Positions 16,744 to 25,735 of a stretch of DNA of 64,000 nucleotides are shown here, in pieces (the stretch's first letter is position 1; each line of letters starts with the position of its first letter). Where the stretch lies: the NCBI GenBank assembly GCA_023401925.1, contig JAEXDA010000073.1, positions 1 through 64,000 of the forward strand, read 5' to 3'. Below the pieces are notes generated by a model. The model was not told the origin of the DNA, did not search any database, and saw nothing but the letters and a program-made list of their open reading frames with translations. Made by a program: the position numbers and the translations under genes. This stretch comes from Bacillota bacterium (GTDB lineage: Bacteria; Bacillota; UBA4882; UBA8346).

Positions 16744-17313
16744 TAAACATATCCCTGGCACAAATTTAGTTGAGTGAACCTATCAAATCAATCTTGAAAT
16801 GCTCTACTTTCAATATATTCTTGGTTTCAATAAGAGGTAAACAAATTCCTTTAAAAAAATTTGGAAAATATTTTTGAATACCGGTACAATACGTTTTGGG
16901 CCTGTCAAACCTGAAAGAAGGGATTTCACAAAGAAAGTAAAGTCCCCGGGCAGTCTAAAAAACGAATAACATTAAGGGAATGGCGGAATAGGCTCTGAAA
17001 TAGGCAATATTTAATTATTGACAAAAATAAAAACTCTATACTTCATAGAGTCTAATTGTTTCATGGAATTCAAGAATTTTCAGTGCTATGGATTCCTAAC
17101 AAAAATAATCACGACATCATGAACACGGCATAGATTGGAGATGCTAGGTAATAAAACCCCAGTTAACTTAAAGAACGCATTCTTAAAGAACATGTCGCGG
17201 ATTTCGGTGAAGCGTCAAGCGATCCAGTATGTATATGTAAATGTAAATAAAGGGTTTCCCCACGATTTATTGAGTTTTTTACGAAAACCCTAATCCAACT
17301 GCAGGAGAATGGG
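16744..17313. other. Gene-free stretch
   Basis: About 570 bp with no supported gene. Contains TTGACA at 17018-17023 followed by an ACTCTAT/ATAGAGT hairpin near 17034-17050. No matched -10 at normal spacing, so a promoter is only possible. Confidence 0.4.
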
Positions 17314-17394
17314 ATGCCGGAGAAGAATGAAGAAAAAAAGATGCAACATTTTGTTGGAGGGATTATTGAATGGCAGAAGCAAGTGTCTCATTAA
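17314..17394 (+). CDS. Possible 26-residue leader peptide
   Basis: ATG 17314 is preceded by AGGAGAATGGG and reads 26 codons to TAA 17392-17394, overlapping the first 25 bases of the next gene in another frame. Composition is Lys/Glu-rich at the start. The layout would allow translational coupling; no similarity recognised. Confidence 0.35.
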   Translation: MPEKNEEKKMQHFVGGIIEWQKQVSH

Positions 17395-17939
17395 AAATAT
17401 TAATGGAGACTCATTTTGATTGGGATGAACCCCTGAAATATGTCCATGATTACCGTGCCGATATCATGGTAAATGGAGATAAAGTTCAAAATTCGGTAAA
17501 GATGGGGCATATTAGCGGGAGCTATATTGCGGTTGATTTATGGATTGCCCATCCGGTCGGTACTCTTTTTGATGTTTTTGATTCTCACAGCCAGTCCTTA
17601 TCGGAGCTTTATAATGTAATCATGGACCAGAATCAAGAACTTAAAGCCAGTATTATCGAGGAGATCAATTATCGGAATATCCTGTTTATCGAGGATGTCG
17701 GGATTGAAGACGCCGGTTATGAAAAGGAAACTGAACTGCTTACCAAAGGGATCGTCCATTTTATCCGGACTTTGGCGCGGGAAGTTGATGCCGTGATTTA
17801 TGAACCCGTATTGAACACTAAAAACCAAAAGATAAATGATGTTTTTAAGGAATTGGGTTTTAAACGGATCACGGATTCACATTATTTGTTTTTTAACCGG
17901 CATTTAGCTTTATCTTTACCGGATGGTTCCCAATTTTAA
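17370..17939 (+). CDS. Hypothetical protein, weakly GNAT-like C terminus
   Basis: 189 aa, RBS GGAGGG 8 bases before ATG 17370. The end of the protein (INDVFKELGFKRITDSHYLFFN) resembles the last strands of GNAT acetyltransferases, but the acetyl-CoA loop is not evident and the first half is unfamiliar. Function unknown. Monocistronic, closed by a terminator at 18000-18034. Confidence 0.65.
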   Translation: MAEASVSLKILMETHFDWDEPLKYVHDYRADIMVNGDKVQNSVKMGHISGSYIAVDLWIAHPVGTLFDVFDSHSQSLSELYNVIMDQNQELKASIIEEINYRNILFIEDVGIEDAGYEKETELLTKGIVHFIRTLAREVDAVIYEPVLNTKNQKINDVFKELGFKRITDSHYLFFNRHLALSLPDGSQF

Positions 17940-17999
17940 TCGGGCAAACCCCGAAAGGTAAGGGTAAAAAAATTTTCGGTTTTTTGGTTTCATAAGGAA

Positions 18000-18034
18000 A
18001 ACGGAGGAAAAAGTGTCTTTTCTCCGTTTTTTAT
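18000..18034 (+). terminator. Terminator
   Basis: AACGGAG...CTCCGTT stem extended by GAAAAAG/CTTTT, followed by TTTTTTA. Confidence 0.85.
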
Positions 18035-18084
18035 TGGTAAGATTGTTTGATCACCGCAGGCACCTTATCCCCCTGACTCATTGA

Positions 18085-18222
18085 TTAATTAGTTTTCTTA
18101 CAAATTAAAACCGGAATTTGGACTAAAGCTAAAACAAAAAAAATAAGGGCTATCATCCAGATTTTTCGGGCATAAATCGCTTCGGATCGCCGATACCCGC
18201 CAGGAATTGGCGTTGAAACCAA
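18085..18222 (-). CDS. Small single-span membrane protein beside a LexA-box promoter
   Basis: 45 aa from TTG 18222, with AGGAGG exactly 8 bases upstream (18231-18236). Layout: a basic 20-residue N terminus (MVSTPIPGGYRRSEAIYARK), one hydrophobic helix (about residues 21-40), then a short CKKTN tail. It is divergent from the SOS-box promoter region at 18252-18306. Small membrane proteins under LexA in other Bacillota include division inhibitors, but no similarity to YneA or similar is seen. Role unknown. Confidence 0.5.
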   Translation of the reverse strand: MVSTPIPGGYRRSEAIYARKIWMIALIFFVLALVQIPVLICKKTN

Positions 18223-18251
18223 CGATGACACCTCCTCAAAGAATCATAGAT

Positions 18252-18306
18252 CGAACATTTGTTTTGCGAGCGATTCTATGATATAATAATTTCGAACATA
18301 AGTTCG
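18252..18306 (+). promoter_or_regulatory. Promoter with two LexA (SOS) boxes
   Basis: TTGTTT (18259-18264), 17-base spacer, TATAAT (18282-18287). CGAACATAAGTTCG at 18293-18306 fits the Gram-positive LexA box (GAAC-N4-GTTC) exactly and lies just past the -10. A second, one-mismatch box (GAACATTTGTTT, 18253-18264) overlaps the -35. Such placement is typical of repression by LexA. It reads toward the gene at 18422 and may also affect the divergent micro-gene. Confidence 0.72.
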
Positions 18307-18421
18307 TAAAATCCAAAAGAAAAGTTGGTTATAAATAGGAATTCCCTTTCATAGTATGAATTAAGGACATGCAGACGATACTGTATGGATTGGCAATATA
18401 TTACAATCGGAGGTTAATACC

Positions 18422-18622
18422 ATGTATATTATAGGATTGAATAGTCAACAAAGGTTTTATTTTATTAGCAAATTGGAACAACGCGAGGAGCTTGAGGAAA
18501 AAGGGTTTCAAGTCTTAAATACCACGTATGAAAAGATTACCGTGGCTGCGGATGCCGTCAGGGAGTTGAATAACAAGGCGGAAAGAGAGAATCGAAGAAC
18601 CTTACTGGGAAAGGTAGGGTAG
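18422..18622 (+). CDS. Small protein under a LexA-box promoter
   Basis: 66 aa with GGAGG 8 bases before the ATG. N-terminal beta-like stretch (MYIIGLNSQQRFYFISK), then a charged helical C terminus (AVRELNNKAERENRR). No family recognised. It is the first gene downstream of the SOS-box promoter at 18252-18306, so DNA damage induction is inferred. Confidence 0.62.
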   Translation: MYIIGLNSQQRFYFISKLEQREELEEKGFQVLNTTYEKITVAADAVRELNNKAERENRRTLLGKVG

Positions 18623-18674
18623 ACAAGGTTGTTGATATCCCTTTCATTCAAAAATGCCAATGGACTTGATATAA

Positions 18675-18795
18675 GACTGTCCCAAAAGGAAATTCGTGCC
18701 TGATGGCACGCAAGATCAAGATATACAATATATCCCGTTTTGGTACTCCATAATGATATATTGTATATCTCCGGAATTTCAAAATGCTTTGTAGC
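18675..18795. repeat. MITE-like element with TATACAATATAT palindrome, member 2
   Basis: Perfect 16-bp arms AGATATACAATATATC (18719-18734) and GATATATTGTATATCT (18755-18770), loop 20 bases. The left flank begins GACTGTCCCAAAAGG, like the end of the element at 63365-63478; the matching right end is eroded. Lies between the 66-aa gene and the 3' end of leuB, where the hairpin might also stop transcription. Confidence 0.65.
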
Positions 18796-18816
18796 CAGCT
18801 TCGATTGACTTAATCT

Positions 18817-19884
18817 TTAAACCCTCTCCCGTACGAGTTCCCCCATTTCTTTGGTACCTACCTTTTTCATGCCTTCTGCCATCAAATCGGCGGTCCGGTA
18901 ATTCTCTTGGAGTACTTTTTGGACGGCTTGCTCAATGATTTCCGCCGCTTCTTCCAACTTGAAAGAGTGGCGCAGCATCATCGCGGTACTTAAGATGGTT
19001 GCCAAGGGATTTGCCATATTTTTGCCTGCAATGTCCGGTGCTGAACCGTGGGAAGGCTCATAAAGAGCGGTTTTTCCTCCTAAACTTGCGGAGGGCAACA
19101 TTCCCAGAGAGCCGGTGAGCATGGCAGCCTGGTCAGTCAGGATGTCGCCGAACATATTTTCAGTCACGATCACATCAAACTGGCCAGGGTTGCGCACCAG
19201 TTGCATCGCGCAATTATCGACATACATATGGGAAAGTTCGATGTCGGGATAATCCTTACCGATTTTAACGATGGTTTCCCGCCATAGTCTGGAGCTTTCC
19301 AATACATTCGCTTTATCAACCGATGTTAAGCGTCTTTTGCGCCCTCGGGCGGCTTCAAATGCTAAACGTCCAATCCTTTCAATTTCGTAAGTGTTATAGA
19401 CGAGGGTATCGGTGGCTTGTTCAGCGCCGTCCGAAAGAACTTCCCGTTTTTTCGGCCCAAAATAAAGGCCTCCGGTTAATTCTCTAAAAACAATGATGTC
19501 GACTCCTTTGATGATTTCCGGTTTTAAAGTCGAGGAATCGATTAAGGAATCAAAAACTTTGACTGGCCGCAAGTTGGCAAAAAGGCCTAATTCTTTGCGG
19601 AGCGGGAGAAGGGCTGCCCGTTCCGGGCGCAGTTCAGGCGGTAATTGATCCATTTTGGGACTGCCGACAGCTCCAAGAAGGATAGTATCGGATTGACGGC
19701 AGATTTCAAGGGTCTCGGGAGGTAGTGGATGCCCGTATCGAGCATAGGCGTCTTCACTGACCAAAGCTTCGCGAAATTCAAAAGGGATCTGGAATCTCTC
19801 TCCAATTTTTTTCAAAGTCGCAACGGCTTCAGGGACGATTTCCCGGCCAATTCCGTCTCCGGCTAATACGGCAATTTTATACAT
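18817..19884 (-). CDS. leuB: 3-isopropylmalate dehydrogenase
   Basis: 355 aa, standard length. N-terminal AVLAGDGIGREIVPEA, substrate-binding ELTGGLYFG and the C-terminal YEPSHGSAPDIAGKNMANP signature of beta-decarboxylating dehydrogenases. Oxidises and decarboxylates 3-isopropylmalate with NAD+ in leucine synthesis. Third of the leuC-leuD-leuB run on the minus strand; 25 bp after leuD, RBS AGGAGG. Confidence 0.97.
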   Translation of the reverse strand: MYKIAVLAGDGIGREIVPEAVATLKKIGERFQIPFEFREALVSEDAYARYGHPLPPETLEICRQSDTILLGAVGSPKMDQLPPELRPERAALLPLRKELGLFANLRPVKVFDSLIDSSTLKPEIIKGVDIIVFRELTGGLYFGPKKREVLSDGAEQATDTLVYNTYEIERIGRLAFEAARGRKRRLTSVDKANVLESSRLWRETIVKIGKDYPDIELSHMYVDNCAMQLVRNPGQFDVIVTENMFGDILTDQAAMLTGSLGMLPSASLGGKTALYEPSHGSAPDIAGKNMANPLATILSTAMMLRHSFKLEEAAEIIEQAVQKVLQENYRTADLMAEGMKKVGTKEMGELVRERV

Positions 19885-19909
19885 GGCAACCTCCTGGTTT
19901 CCTTTGGAT

Positions 19910-20404
19910 TTATTTAATTTGTTTTTTTACATACTCAATCAGTCCACCTGCGGTGATAAGCTCCTGCATAAAAGGGGGGAATTTTTCCGCTTGAAAAGTT
20001 TTTCCCTGGGAGATGTCGGTAATGACACCCGTATCAAGATCAATGGCCACTTGATCCCCTTCGGCAATCACCGCGCTGGCTTCGGGAGATTCTAAAATCG
20101 GCAAACCGATGTTAATGGCATTGCGATAAAAGATTCTTGCAAAAGAGGAAGCTATAACGCAACTTACTCCCGCCTCTTTGATGGCGATGGGGGCATGCTC
20201 CCTGGAGCTGCCGCAGCCGAAGTTTTTGCCGGCCACAATGATATCTCCGGTATTGACCTTGGAAACAAAACCCGGATCGGCGTCTTCCATGCAATGGGCG
20301 GCTAATTCCTTCGGGTCGCTGGTATTTAAATAACGGGCCGGAATAATCAAGTCGGTGTCGACATCATTACCAAACCGCCAAACTTTTCCTTCGAGTTGAT
20401 TCAT
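19910..20404 (-). CDS. leuD: 3-isopropylmalate dehydratase small subunit
   Basis: 164 aa with the swivel-domain motif GKNFGCGSSREHAP (residues about 57-70). Works with LeuC to isomerise 2- to 3-isopropylmalate. Start overlaps the leuC stop by 4 bp, so translation is probably coupled. The short form is typical of the archaeal/clostridial LeuCD type. Confidence 0.96.
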   Translation of the reverse strand: MNQLEGKVWRFGNDVDTDLIIPARYLNTSDPKELAAHCMEDADPGFVSKVNTGDIIVAGKNFGCGSSREHAPIAIKEAGVSCVIASSFARIFYRNAINIGLPILESPEASAVIAEGDQVAIDLDTGVITDISQGKTFQAEKFPPFMQELITAGGLIEYVKKQIK

Positions 20405-21669
20405 TTTACTCCTACCTCCTCGGGTCCGGCTATTTTTCCGGCGATTGCTGATGCTGCGGCCACTGCAGGGCCGGCTAAATAAACTTCACTTTCGGGATGC
20501 CCCATCCGGCCGACAAAATTACGGTTGGTGGTAGCGATGGCCCTTTCGCCTTTTGCTAAAATGCCCATATGGCCCCCAAGGCAAGGTCCGCAAGTAGGCG
20601 TGGAAACTGCGGCTCCGGCATCCAGGAAAATGTCGAACAATCCCTCGTGCATTGCTTGGCGCCAGATGGCTTGGGTTCCCGGAATAACGATTAAACGGAC
20701 ATTGGGGTTAACTTTTTTTCCTTTCAAAACCGTTGCCGCTTCTCTGAGATCCTCAATCCGGCCATTGGTGCAAGATCCGATAATGGATTGATCAATGCTG
20801 ATATTGTCGCATTGGGATAGGGGCTTGCTGTTTTCCGGTAAATGAGGGAAGGCGATTTGAGGTTCCAGTTTGGATACATCCCATTCATAGGTTTTGGCAT
20901 ATTTGGCATCCGGATCGCTGTTGTAAACCGTATGTTTCCGGTCGGAGCGTCCTTTTACGTATTCAATGGTCTTGTCATCGACTGCGAAGATACCGTTTTT
21001 ACCGCCGGCCTCGATTGCCATATTGGCCATGGTGAAACGGCCTTCCATAGAAAGAGCGCTAATCGCTTCGCCGGTGAATTCCATCGCCTGATACAAGGCT
21101 CCGTCGACTCCGATTTGGCCGATAGTATAGAGGATCAAATCTTTTCCCCCAATCCATTTCGGGAGTTTGCCCGAATAGATGAAGCGGATGCTTTCGGGAA
21201 CTTTTAACCAGGCTTTACCTGTCGCCATTCCGGCTGCCATATCGGTACTGCCGACTCCGGTTGAAAATGCTCCTAAAGCACCATAAGTACAAGTATGAGA
21301 GTCGGCGCCGATAACGAGATCGCCGGGAACGACCAAACCTTTTTCGGGTAAAAGACAGTGCTCGACCCCCATCGTTCCGACTTCAAAGTAATTGGTAATT
21401 CCATAACGGTGTGCAAAATCGCGCATCATTTTCGCTTGTTCGGCTGACTTGATATCTTTGTTGGGGGTGAAATGATCCGGGACTAAAGCAATTTTGTCGC
21501 GGTCAAATACTTTAGTGACGCCGATTTTATTAAATTCCTTAAACGCAACCGGCGCAGTAATATCATTTCCTAACACCAGATCCAAAGACACGTCGATTAA
21601 TTCACCTGGTGAAACTTGGGGTTTTCCGGCGTGCACGGCCAGAATTTTTTCAGTGATGGTCATACTCAA
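20401..21669 (-). CDS. leuC: 3-isopropylmalate dehydratase large subunit
   Basis: 422 aa. Aconitase-type [4Fe-4S] ligands in GSCTNGR (about residue 300) and CGPCLGG (about residue 360). The 420-residue length is that of the bipartite clostridial/archaeal enzyme. Start TTG 21669 is preferred: AAAGGATGAT lies just upstream, while an ATG three codons earlier is inside that RBS. Follows the HTH-methyltransferase gene by 28 bp. Confidence 0.96.
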   Translation of the reverse strand: MSMTITEKILAVHAGKPQVSPGELIDVSLDLVLGNDITAPVAFKEFNKIGVTKVFDRDKIALVPDHFTPNKDIKSAEQAKMMRDFAHRYGITNYFEVGTMGVEHCLLPEKGLVVPGDLVIGADSHTCTYGALGAFSTGVGSTDMAAGMATGKAWLKVPESIRFIYSGKLPKWIGGKDLILYTIGQIGVDGALYQAMEFTGEAISALSMEGRFTMANMAIEAGGKNGIFAVDDKTIEYVKGRSDRKHTVYNSDPDAKYAKTYEWDVSKLEPQIAFPHLPENSKPLSQCDNISIDQSIIGSCTNGRIEDLREAATVLKGKKVNPNVRLIVIPGTQAIWRQAMHEGLFDIFLDAGAAVSTPTCGPCLGGHMGILAKGERAIATTNRNFVGRMGHPESEVYLAGPAVAAASAIAGKIAGPEEVGVK

Positions 21670-21697
21670 GGGGATCATCCTTTCTTGTCGTTCATTT

Positions 21698-22546
21698 TTA
21701 CGGCTTTGTTCCCGCAGCTAAAAACATAGGAATTTCAATCGTCTCTCCGGCGCGGTTGGAGGTCCGGCAATTACAATCAAAATCAGCGATGTCGATATCA
21801 ACAAGACCGGCTTTTTCATACCATAGCTTGATTTCGTTTTTTTCAAAGCCAAGCCATAAATCAAATTTTTCTTCCTTGACCCACTGGTGATTGTGCTGTT
21901 TTACATCAGTGATAACGAGTCGGCCGCCGGGTTTGAGGATCCGGACCATTTCCTTGATGGCGATAGCCGGTTCGAGCAAATGATGGAGGAGAAGATTGGC
22001 AAATACCATATCCTGGCTGGCATCTTCCAAGGGTAAATCGTGGGCATCACCAACCAGAAACTGAATATTCTCTAACCGGGCCTTCATAATATCATTGGCA
22101 GCAACTTCAAGCATAGCGGTGGAGGAATCGATTGCTATGACATTGCCGGCATATTTGGCTAAACCTTTGGCCAAATAACCGGTTCCCGTGCCAATATCGG
22201 CGATCCGGTAGCTTTCCAAGGGTGTAAAGCGGGATATTACTTTTTCCCGAAGTATACTTCCATAACAATCTTTTCTTAATTCATCATAAACCGGAGCAAC
22301 TTGATCAAAGTAGGCGTTATTTTCATCCTCTATTGAGGTATACGAGCGTGAATTGCCCGATTCGATCCAATTCAATAAGGCTACGCGGGAAAAACGCCAC
22401 TCCCGCCCGACCTTCCTGGCGGGTATGTCCTCTTCTCTTAATAATTTTAAGAATGTTTTGCTGCTGACCTGAAAAAGCTGGCTGGCTTCTTCCAATGTTA
22501 AGACATCTTTCGAAACCAAAAGATCTCTTTGATCCTTATTGTCCAT
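21698..22546 (-). CDS. Excisionase-type HTH fused to SAM-dependent methyltransferase
   Basis: 282 aa, two domains. Residues about 15-63 (LTLEEASQLFQVSSKTF ... GREWRFSRVALLNWI) are a MerR/excisionase-like helix-turn-helix. Residues about 95-230 are a UbiE-like class I methyltransferase with IADIGTGTGYLAKGLA and LKPGGRLVITD. First gene of the operon that continues into leuCDB, with a strong promoter upstream. It might be a metabolite-responsive regulator of leucine genes or an unrelated methyltransferase; the ligand is unknown. Confidence 0.82.
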   Translation of the reverse strand: MDNKDQRDLLVSKDVLTLEEASQLFQVSSKTFLKLLREEDIPARKVGREWRFSRVALLNWIESGNSRSYTSIEDENNAYFDQVAPVYDELRKDCYGSILREKVISRFTPLESYRIADIGTGTGYLAKGLAKYAGNVIAIDSSTAMLEVAANDIMKARLENIQFLVGDAHDLPLEDASQDMVFANLLLHHLLEPAIAIKEMVRILKPGGRLVITDVKQHNHQWVKEEKFDLWLGFEKNEIKLWYEKAGLVDIDIADFDCNCRTSNRAGETIEIPMFLAAGTKP

Positions 22547-22578
22547 CGACTTAAACCTATACGATATTATTTTTAATT

Positions 22579-22607
22579 ATTATATCCATTTTTGAATAAC
22601 GAGTCAA
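22579..22607 (-). promoter_or_regulatory. Sigma-A promoter for the HTH-methyltransferase/leuCDB operon
   Basis: Read on the minus strand: TTGACT (22607-22602), 17-base spacer, TATAAT (22584-22579). No T-box or attenuator is visible between it and the first gene. Confidence 0.85.
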
Positions 22608-22824
22608 GGGTTAAGTTCTACCATCTTCCTTTAAAGTGTGTTATTTTCCGTCAGCTGAATATGGATTTTCAAAATATGAGGATTCGGCTGGAAATTTTGG
22701 ATGGTAATATATTGAATCGCGGAAGCGGGGAGGAAATTAAAGTTTTGGTGTCGAAATAAAGCGACAATTGCAGAAATAGCAGGAAATGTAAATTTAATCG
22801 AAGGTTAAATCGAGGTGAACAGGT

Positions 22825-23505
22825 TTGATCGAGCTTCAAGGGGTTTCCAAAGTTTATGCCAACGGGGTCGTTGCTTTAAATAACATCGACGTTTCCATTG
22901 AAAAAGGGGAATTTGTTTTTTTAGTTGGCGCAAGTGGAGCGGGAAAAACCACTTTCATGAAATTAGTCAACCGCCGGGAATTGGCCACTCAAGGGAAGGT
23001 TTTTGTGGGCCGTAAAAATTTATCGCAAATGAGAAACTCGGAGATTCCTATTTTTCGTAGGAATATCGGTACGGTTTTTCAGGATTATAAATTGTTGCCC
23101 AATAAGACTATCTTCGAAAATGTTGCCTTTGCACTGGAGGTTATTGAATCCTCCCGGAGGGAAGTTCTTCGGCAAGTACCGGCAGTTTTGGATTTAGTGG
23201 GTTTGAAGGATAAAGCCCGGGTTTTTCCTTCGGAGTTATCCGGTGGAGAACAGCAAAGGGTCTCATTAGCCAGAGCCATTGTGAACCGTCCATTGCTCTT
23301 ACTCGCGGATGAACCCACCGGCAACCTGGATCCCGATACATCCTGGGGAATAATGGATTTATTTCTAGAAATCAACAAACGGGGCACCACCATCATTATG
23401 GCGACTCATAATAAAGCCGTTGTCGATAAGATGAGAAAACGGGTCATTGCGCTGGAAAATGGTATTTTGGCCAGAGATGAGCAGAAGGGGGTCTATGAGA
23501 GTTGA
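22825..23505 (+). CDS. ftsE: Cell division ATP-binding protein FtsE
   Basis: 226 aa ABC ATPase: Walker A GASGAGKTT (residues about 36-44), signature LSGGEQQR (about 138), Walker B LLLADEP. TTG 22825 with GAGGTGAAC upstream. With FtsX it transmits a cytoplasmic signal to a cell-wall hydrolase or its activator; here the likely partner is the EnvC-like protein two genes on. Confidence 0.95.
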   Translation: MIELQGVSKVYANGVVALNNIDVSIEKGEFVFLVGASGAGKTTFMKLVNRRELATQGKVFVGRKNLSQMRNSEIPIFRRNIGTVFQDYKLLPNKTIFENVAFALEVIESSRREVLRQVPAVLDLVGLKDKARVFPSELSGGEQQRVSLARAIVNRPLLLLADEPTGNLDPDTSWGIMDLFLEINKRGTTIIMATHNKAVVDKMRKRVIALENGILARDEQKGVYES

Positions 23506-24371
23506 AAATACGAACGGCCGGTTATTTTTTTAAAGAAGCCTCAAAAGGACTTACCCGGAATGGATTAATGAGTTTGGCTGCGGTCATTACCATATCGTTA
23601 TCTTTAATCATTTTGGGTTGTTTTTATATTGTGGTGACCAATTTTAACCATTTTGCCGAAATGGCCAAAGGTGTCTTGGAACTCAGGGTTTATCTCAAAG
23701 ACGGAGTTGACCATGGTCCCATTCAAGCCCAAATGGTTGAACTTGATGGAGTGAAAAGTGTCCGTTATGTTTCGCGCGAGGCCGGTGCCAAGTGGCTGGA
23801 GAAAAGCCTGGGAGTGAGAGATCTTTTTGTTACTTCCGATAATCCGTTACCGGATATGATCAATATTAAACTGAAAGAAGACGTTAGGGTAAAAAGGCTG
23901 GTCAACCAGATTCAGCAAATCCAGGGAGTCGATGAAGTCGAGTATGGTAAAACTTTTGTGGAAGCGATGCTGATTGTAGTCCGGATTATATGGGTTTTGG
24001 GATTTAGTTTGGTGTTGATCATCGGAATCGTGGTTCTATACATCATTACCAATACGATTCGTCTGACAGTGTTTGCCCGTCGCAAAGAAATTGAAATTAT
24101 GAAGTTGGTTGGGGCGACTGATTGGTTCATTCGGTGGCCTTTTATGTTGGAAGGGATTATTTTGGGACTCAGCGGAGCTTTGATTTCCGGCATTATTCTC
24201 TCCAAGGGGTATCATTTTTTGTTTCAATATATTCACCAATTGGCACCCTTTATCCCCTTACTCCGGGAGGCCGCCGTCAACGAGAACTTGTTTTTGCTGA
24301 TTGCTGTGGTGGGGTTTGCCTTTGGAGCGATCGGCAGTATGATGTCGATCAAGAAATTCCTCAGGGTCTGA
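23502..24371 (+). CDS. ftsX: Cell division membrane protein FtsX
   Basis: 289 aa. One N-terminal span, an extracytoplasmic domain (about 50-160), then three C-terminal spans, the FtsX layout; contains the conserved segment FARRKEIEIMKLVGATDWFI. TTG start overlaps the ftsE stop by 4 bp, so expression is coupled. Confidence 0.94.
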   Translation: MKIRTAGYFFKEASKGLTRNGLMSLAAVITISLSLIILGCFYIVVTNFNHFAEMAKGVLELRVYLKDGVDHGPIQAQMVELDGVKSVRYVSREAGAKWLEKSLGVRDLFVTSDNPLPDMINIKLKEDVRVKRLVNQIQQIQGVDEVEYGKTFVEAMLIVVRIIWVLGFSLVLIIGIVVLYIITNTIRLTVFARRKEIEIMKLVGATDWFIRWPFMLEGIILGLSGALISGIILSKGYHFLFQYIHQLAPFIPLLREAAVNENLFLLIAVVGFAFGAIGSMMSIKKFLRV

Positions 24372-24444
24372 CTTAACGGCCCTTGCGGATGGAAAACGAT
24401 TTAAAAGCAGATAAGGGGTAATTTTACCGCTTCGTTTCATAATC

Positions 24445-24491
24445 GATATACAATATATGACTTGAAGTTTCACGATGATATATTGTATATC
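24445..24491. repeat. Palindromic hairpin TATACAATATAT, member 3
   Basis: Perfect 14-bp arms GATATACAATATAT (24445-24458) and ATATATTGTATATC (24478-24491), loop 19 bases. Sits between ftsX and the EnvC-like gene, 80 bp before its start. It lacks the CTGTCCCAAAA ends seen in two other members. Confidence 0.7.
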
Positions 24492-24570
24492 TTATTAATC
24501 TATACTCTATGGACCCTTCGGCTAGAAAGCCGCAAATCTGTGTTGAAAAGAGGCAAGGAGGTACCTGGCG

Positions 24571-25722
24571 ATGGCTGAAAAAACAACCGGAGTGGCCTGT
24601 ATGAGCTTTGGTTTGATGTTTGTAATGGCTTTTATCCCAATGAGCTGGGCGGTTACGGAGGATGATCTTCAAAGCAAAATAGTCCAAACGCGAAAGAAAC
24701 TAAGTCAAACCAAGCAGCGGGAAAAAAGGGTCCTTGGGAGTCTCCTCAAGACCCAAGAGGAGATCGACAAGATTAATTCCAATTTAAAAAAAATCAATGG
24801 GAATCTTAATCAAACCGAGCACCGGATGAACGCTGTCAATGCAGAGCTCAGCAAAGCCCAGTCGGAATTGGAAAATATTAAAAATGCAATTGGCGGTCGA
24901 AAAGGAGTTCTGGATCAAAGATTAATTACTATATATAAATATGGGTATCAAAGTTATTTGGAAGCTTTGTTTGAGTCCAGAAGTTTTGATGATTTCTTGC
25001 ACCGTTTTGAAATGGTAAGCAGTTTCGTGCAAGATGATTTACATATGATTCAATCCTTGCGGGAGCGGCAGGGGATCATCACCGACAAGCAGGAAGAAAT
25101 CAGCGACAAACAACAGGAATTGCTGGATCAAAAAAAGACATATGCGCTGCTGCAAGTCAAGAACCGAAACGAACAAAACCGTAAAATTCAGATCATGCAG
25201 GATAAAAAAGAAGAACTGACCGCTTTGCAAAAAGACCGCCGGGTTTTGGAAGAGTCTCTGGACGAAATGGAACGGACTTCCAAAGAGATGGAAGCCCAAA
25301 TCAAGGACTTACAAAACAAAAATAAAACCGTCCTGGGTACCGGAAGAATGATTTGGCCGGTCAGGGGGAGAATATCCTCCTATCAAGGCTGGCGTTTTCA
25401 TCCAATTTTGCGGAAAAAGAAGTATCATTCGGGTATGGACATTGCCGCACCGACGGGAACACCAATTGCCGCTGCGGATTCGGGGGTTGTAATTTTTTCC
25501 GGCCGTAATGGCGGGTATGGGAATATGATCGCTTTGGACCATGGCAATGAAATCTCTACGGTTTACGGCCATTGTTCCGAACTATTAGTAAGCAAAGGGC
25601 AGATGGTATCCAAAGGCGATATCATCGCCAAGGTAGGAAGCACCGGATTTAGCACCGGACCGCATTTGCACTTTGAAGTCCGTAAAGCGGGAGTCCCGAC
25701 AGACCCGCTAAGATCATTATAA
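24571..25722 (+). CDS. EnvC-like coiled-coil murein hydrolase (M23/LytM)
   Basis: 383 aa. Signal peptide (to about residue 28), long coiled coil (about 30-250), then an M23 domain (about 270-380) with HSGMD and HLHFE zinc-ligand motifs intact, so it may be an active endopeptidase rather than only an activator as in E. coli EnvC. The position right after ftsEX matches the FtsEX-EnvC pairing: FtsX would engage the coiled coil and release wall cleavage at division. Confidence 0.9.
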   Translation: MAEKTTGVACMSFGLMFVMAFIPMSWAVTEDDLQSKIVQTRKKLSQTKQREKRVLGSLLKTQEEIDKINSNLKKINGNLNQTEHRMNAVNAELSKAQSELENIKNAIGGRKGVLDQRLITIYKYGYQSYLEALFESRSFDDFLHRFEMVSSFVQDDLHMIQSLRERQGIITDKQEEISDKQQELLDQKKTYALLQVKNRNEQNRKIQIMQDKKEELTALQKDRRVLEESLDEMERTSKEMEAQIKDLQNKNKTVLGTGRMIWPVRGRISSYQGWRFHPILRKKKYHSGMDIAAPTGTPIAAADSGVVIFSGRNGGYGNMIALDHGNEISTVYGHCSELLVSKGQMVSKGDIIAKVGSTGFSTGPHLHFEVRKAGVPTDPLRSL

Positions 25723-25735
25723 AGGATGGGTTTTT

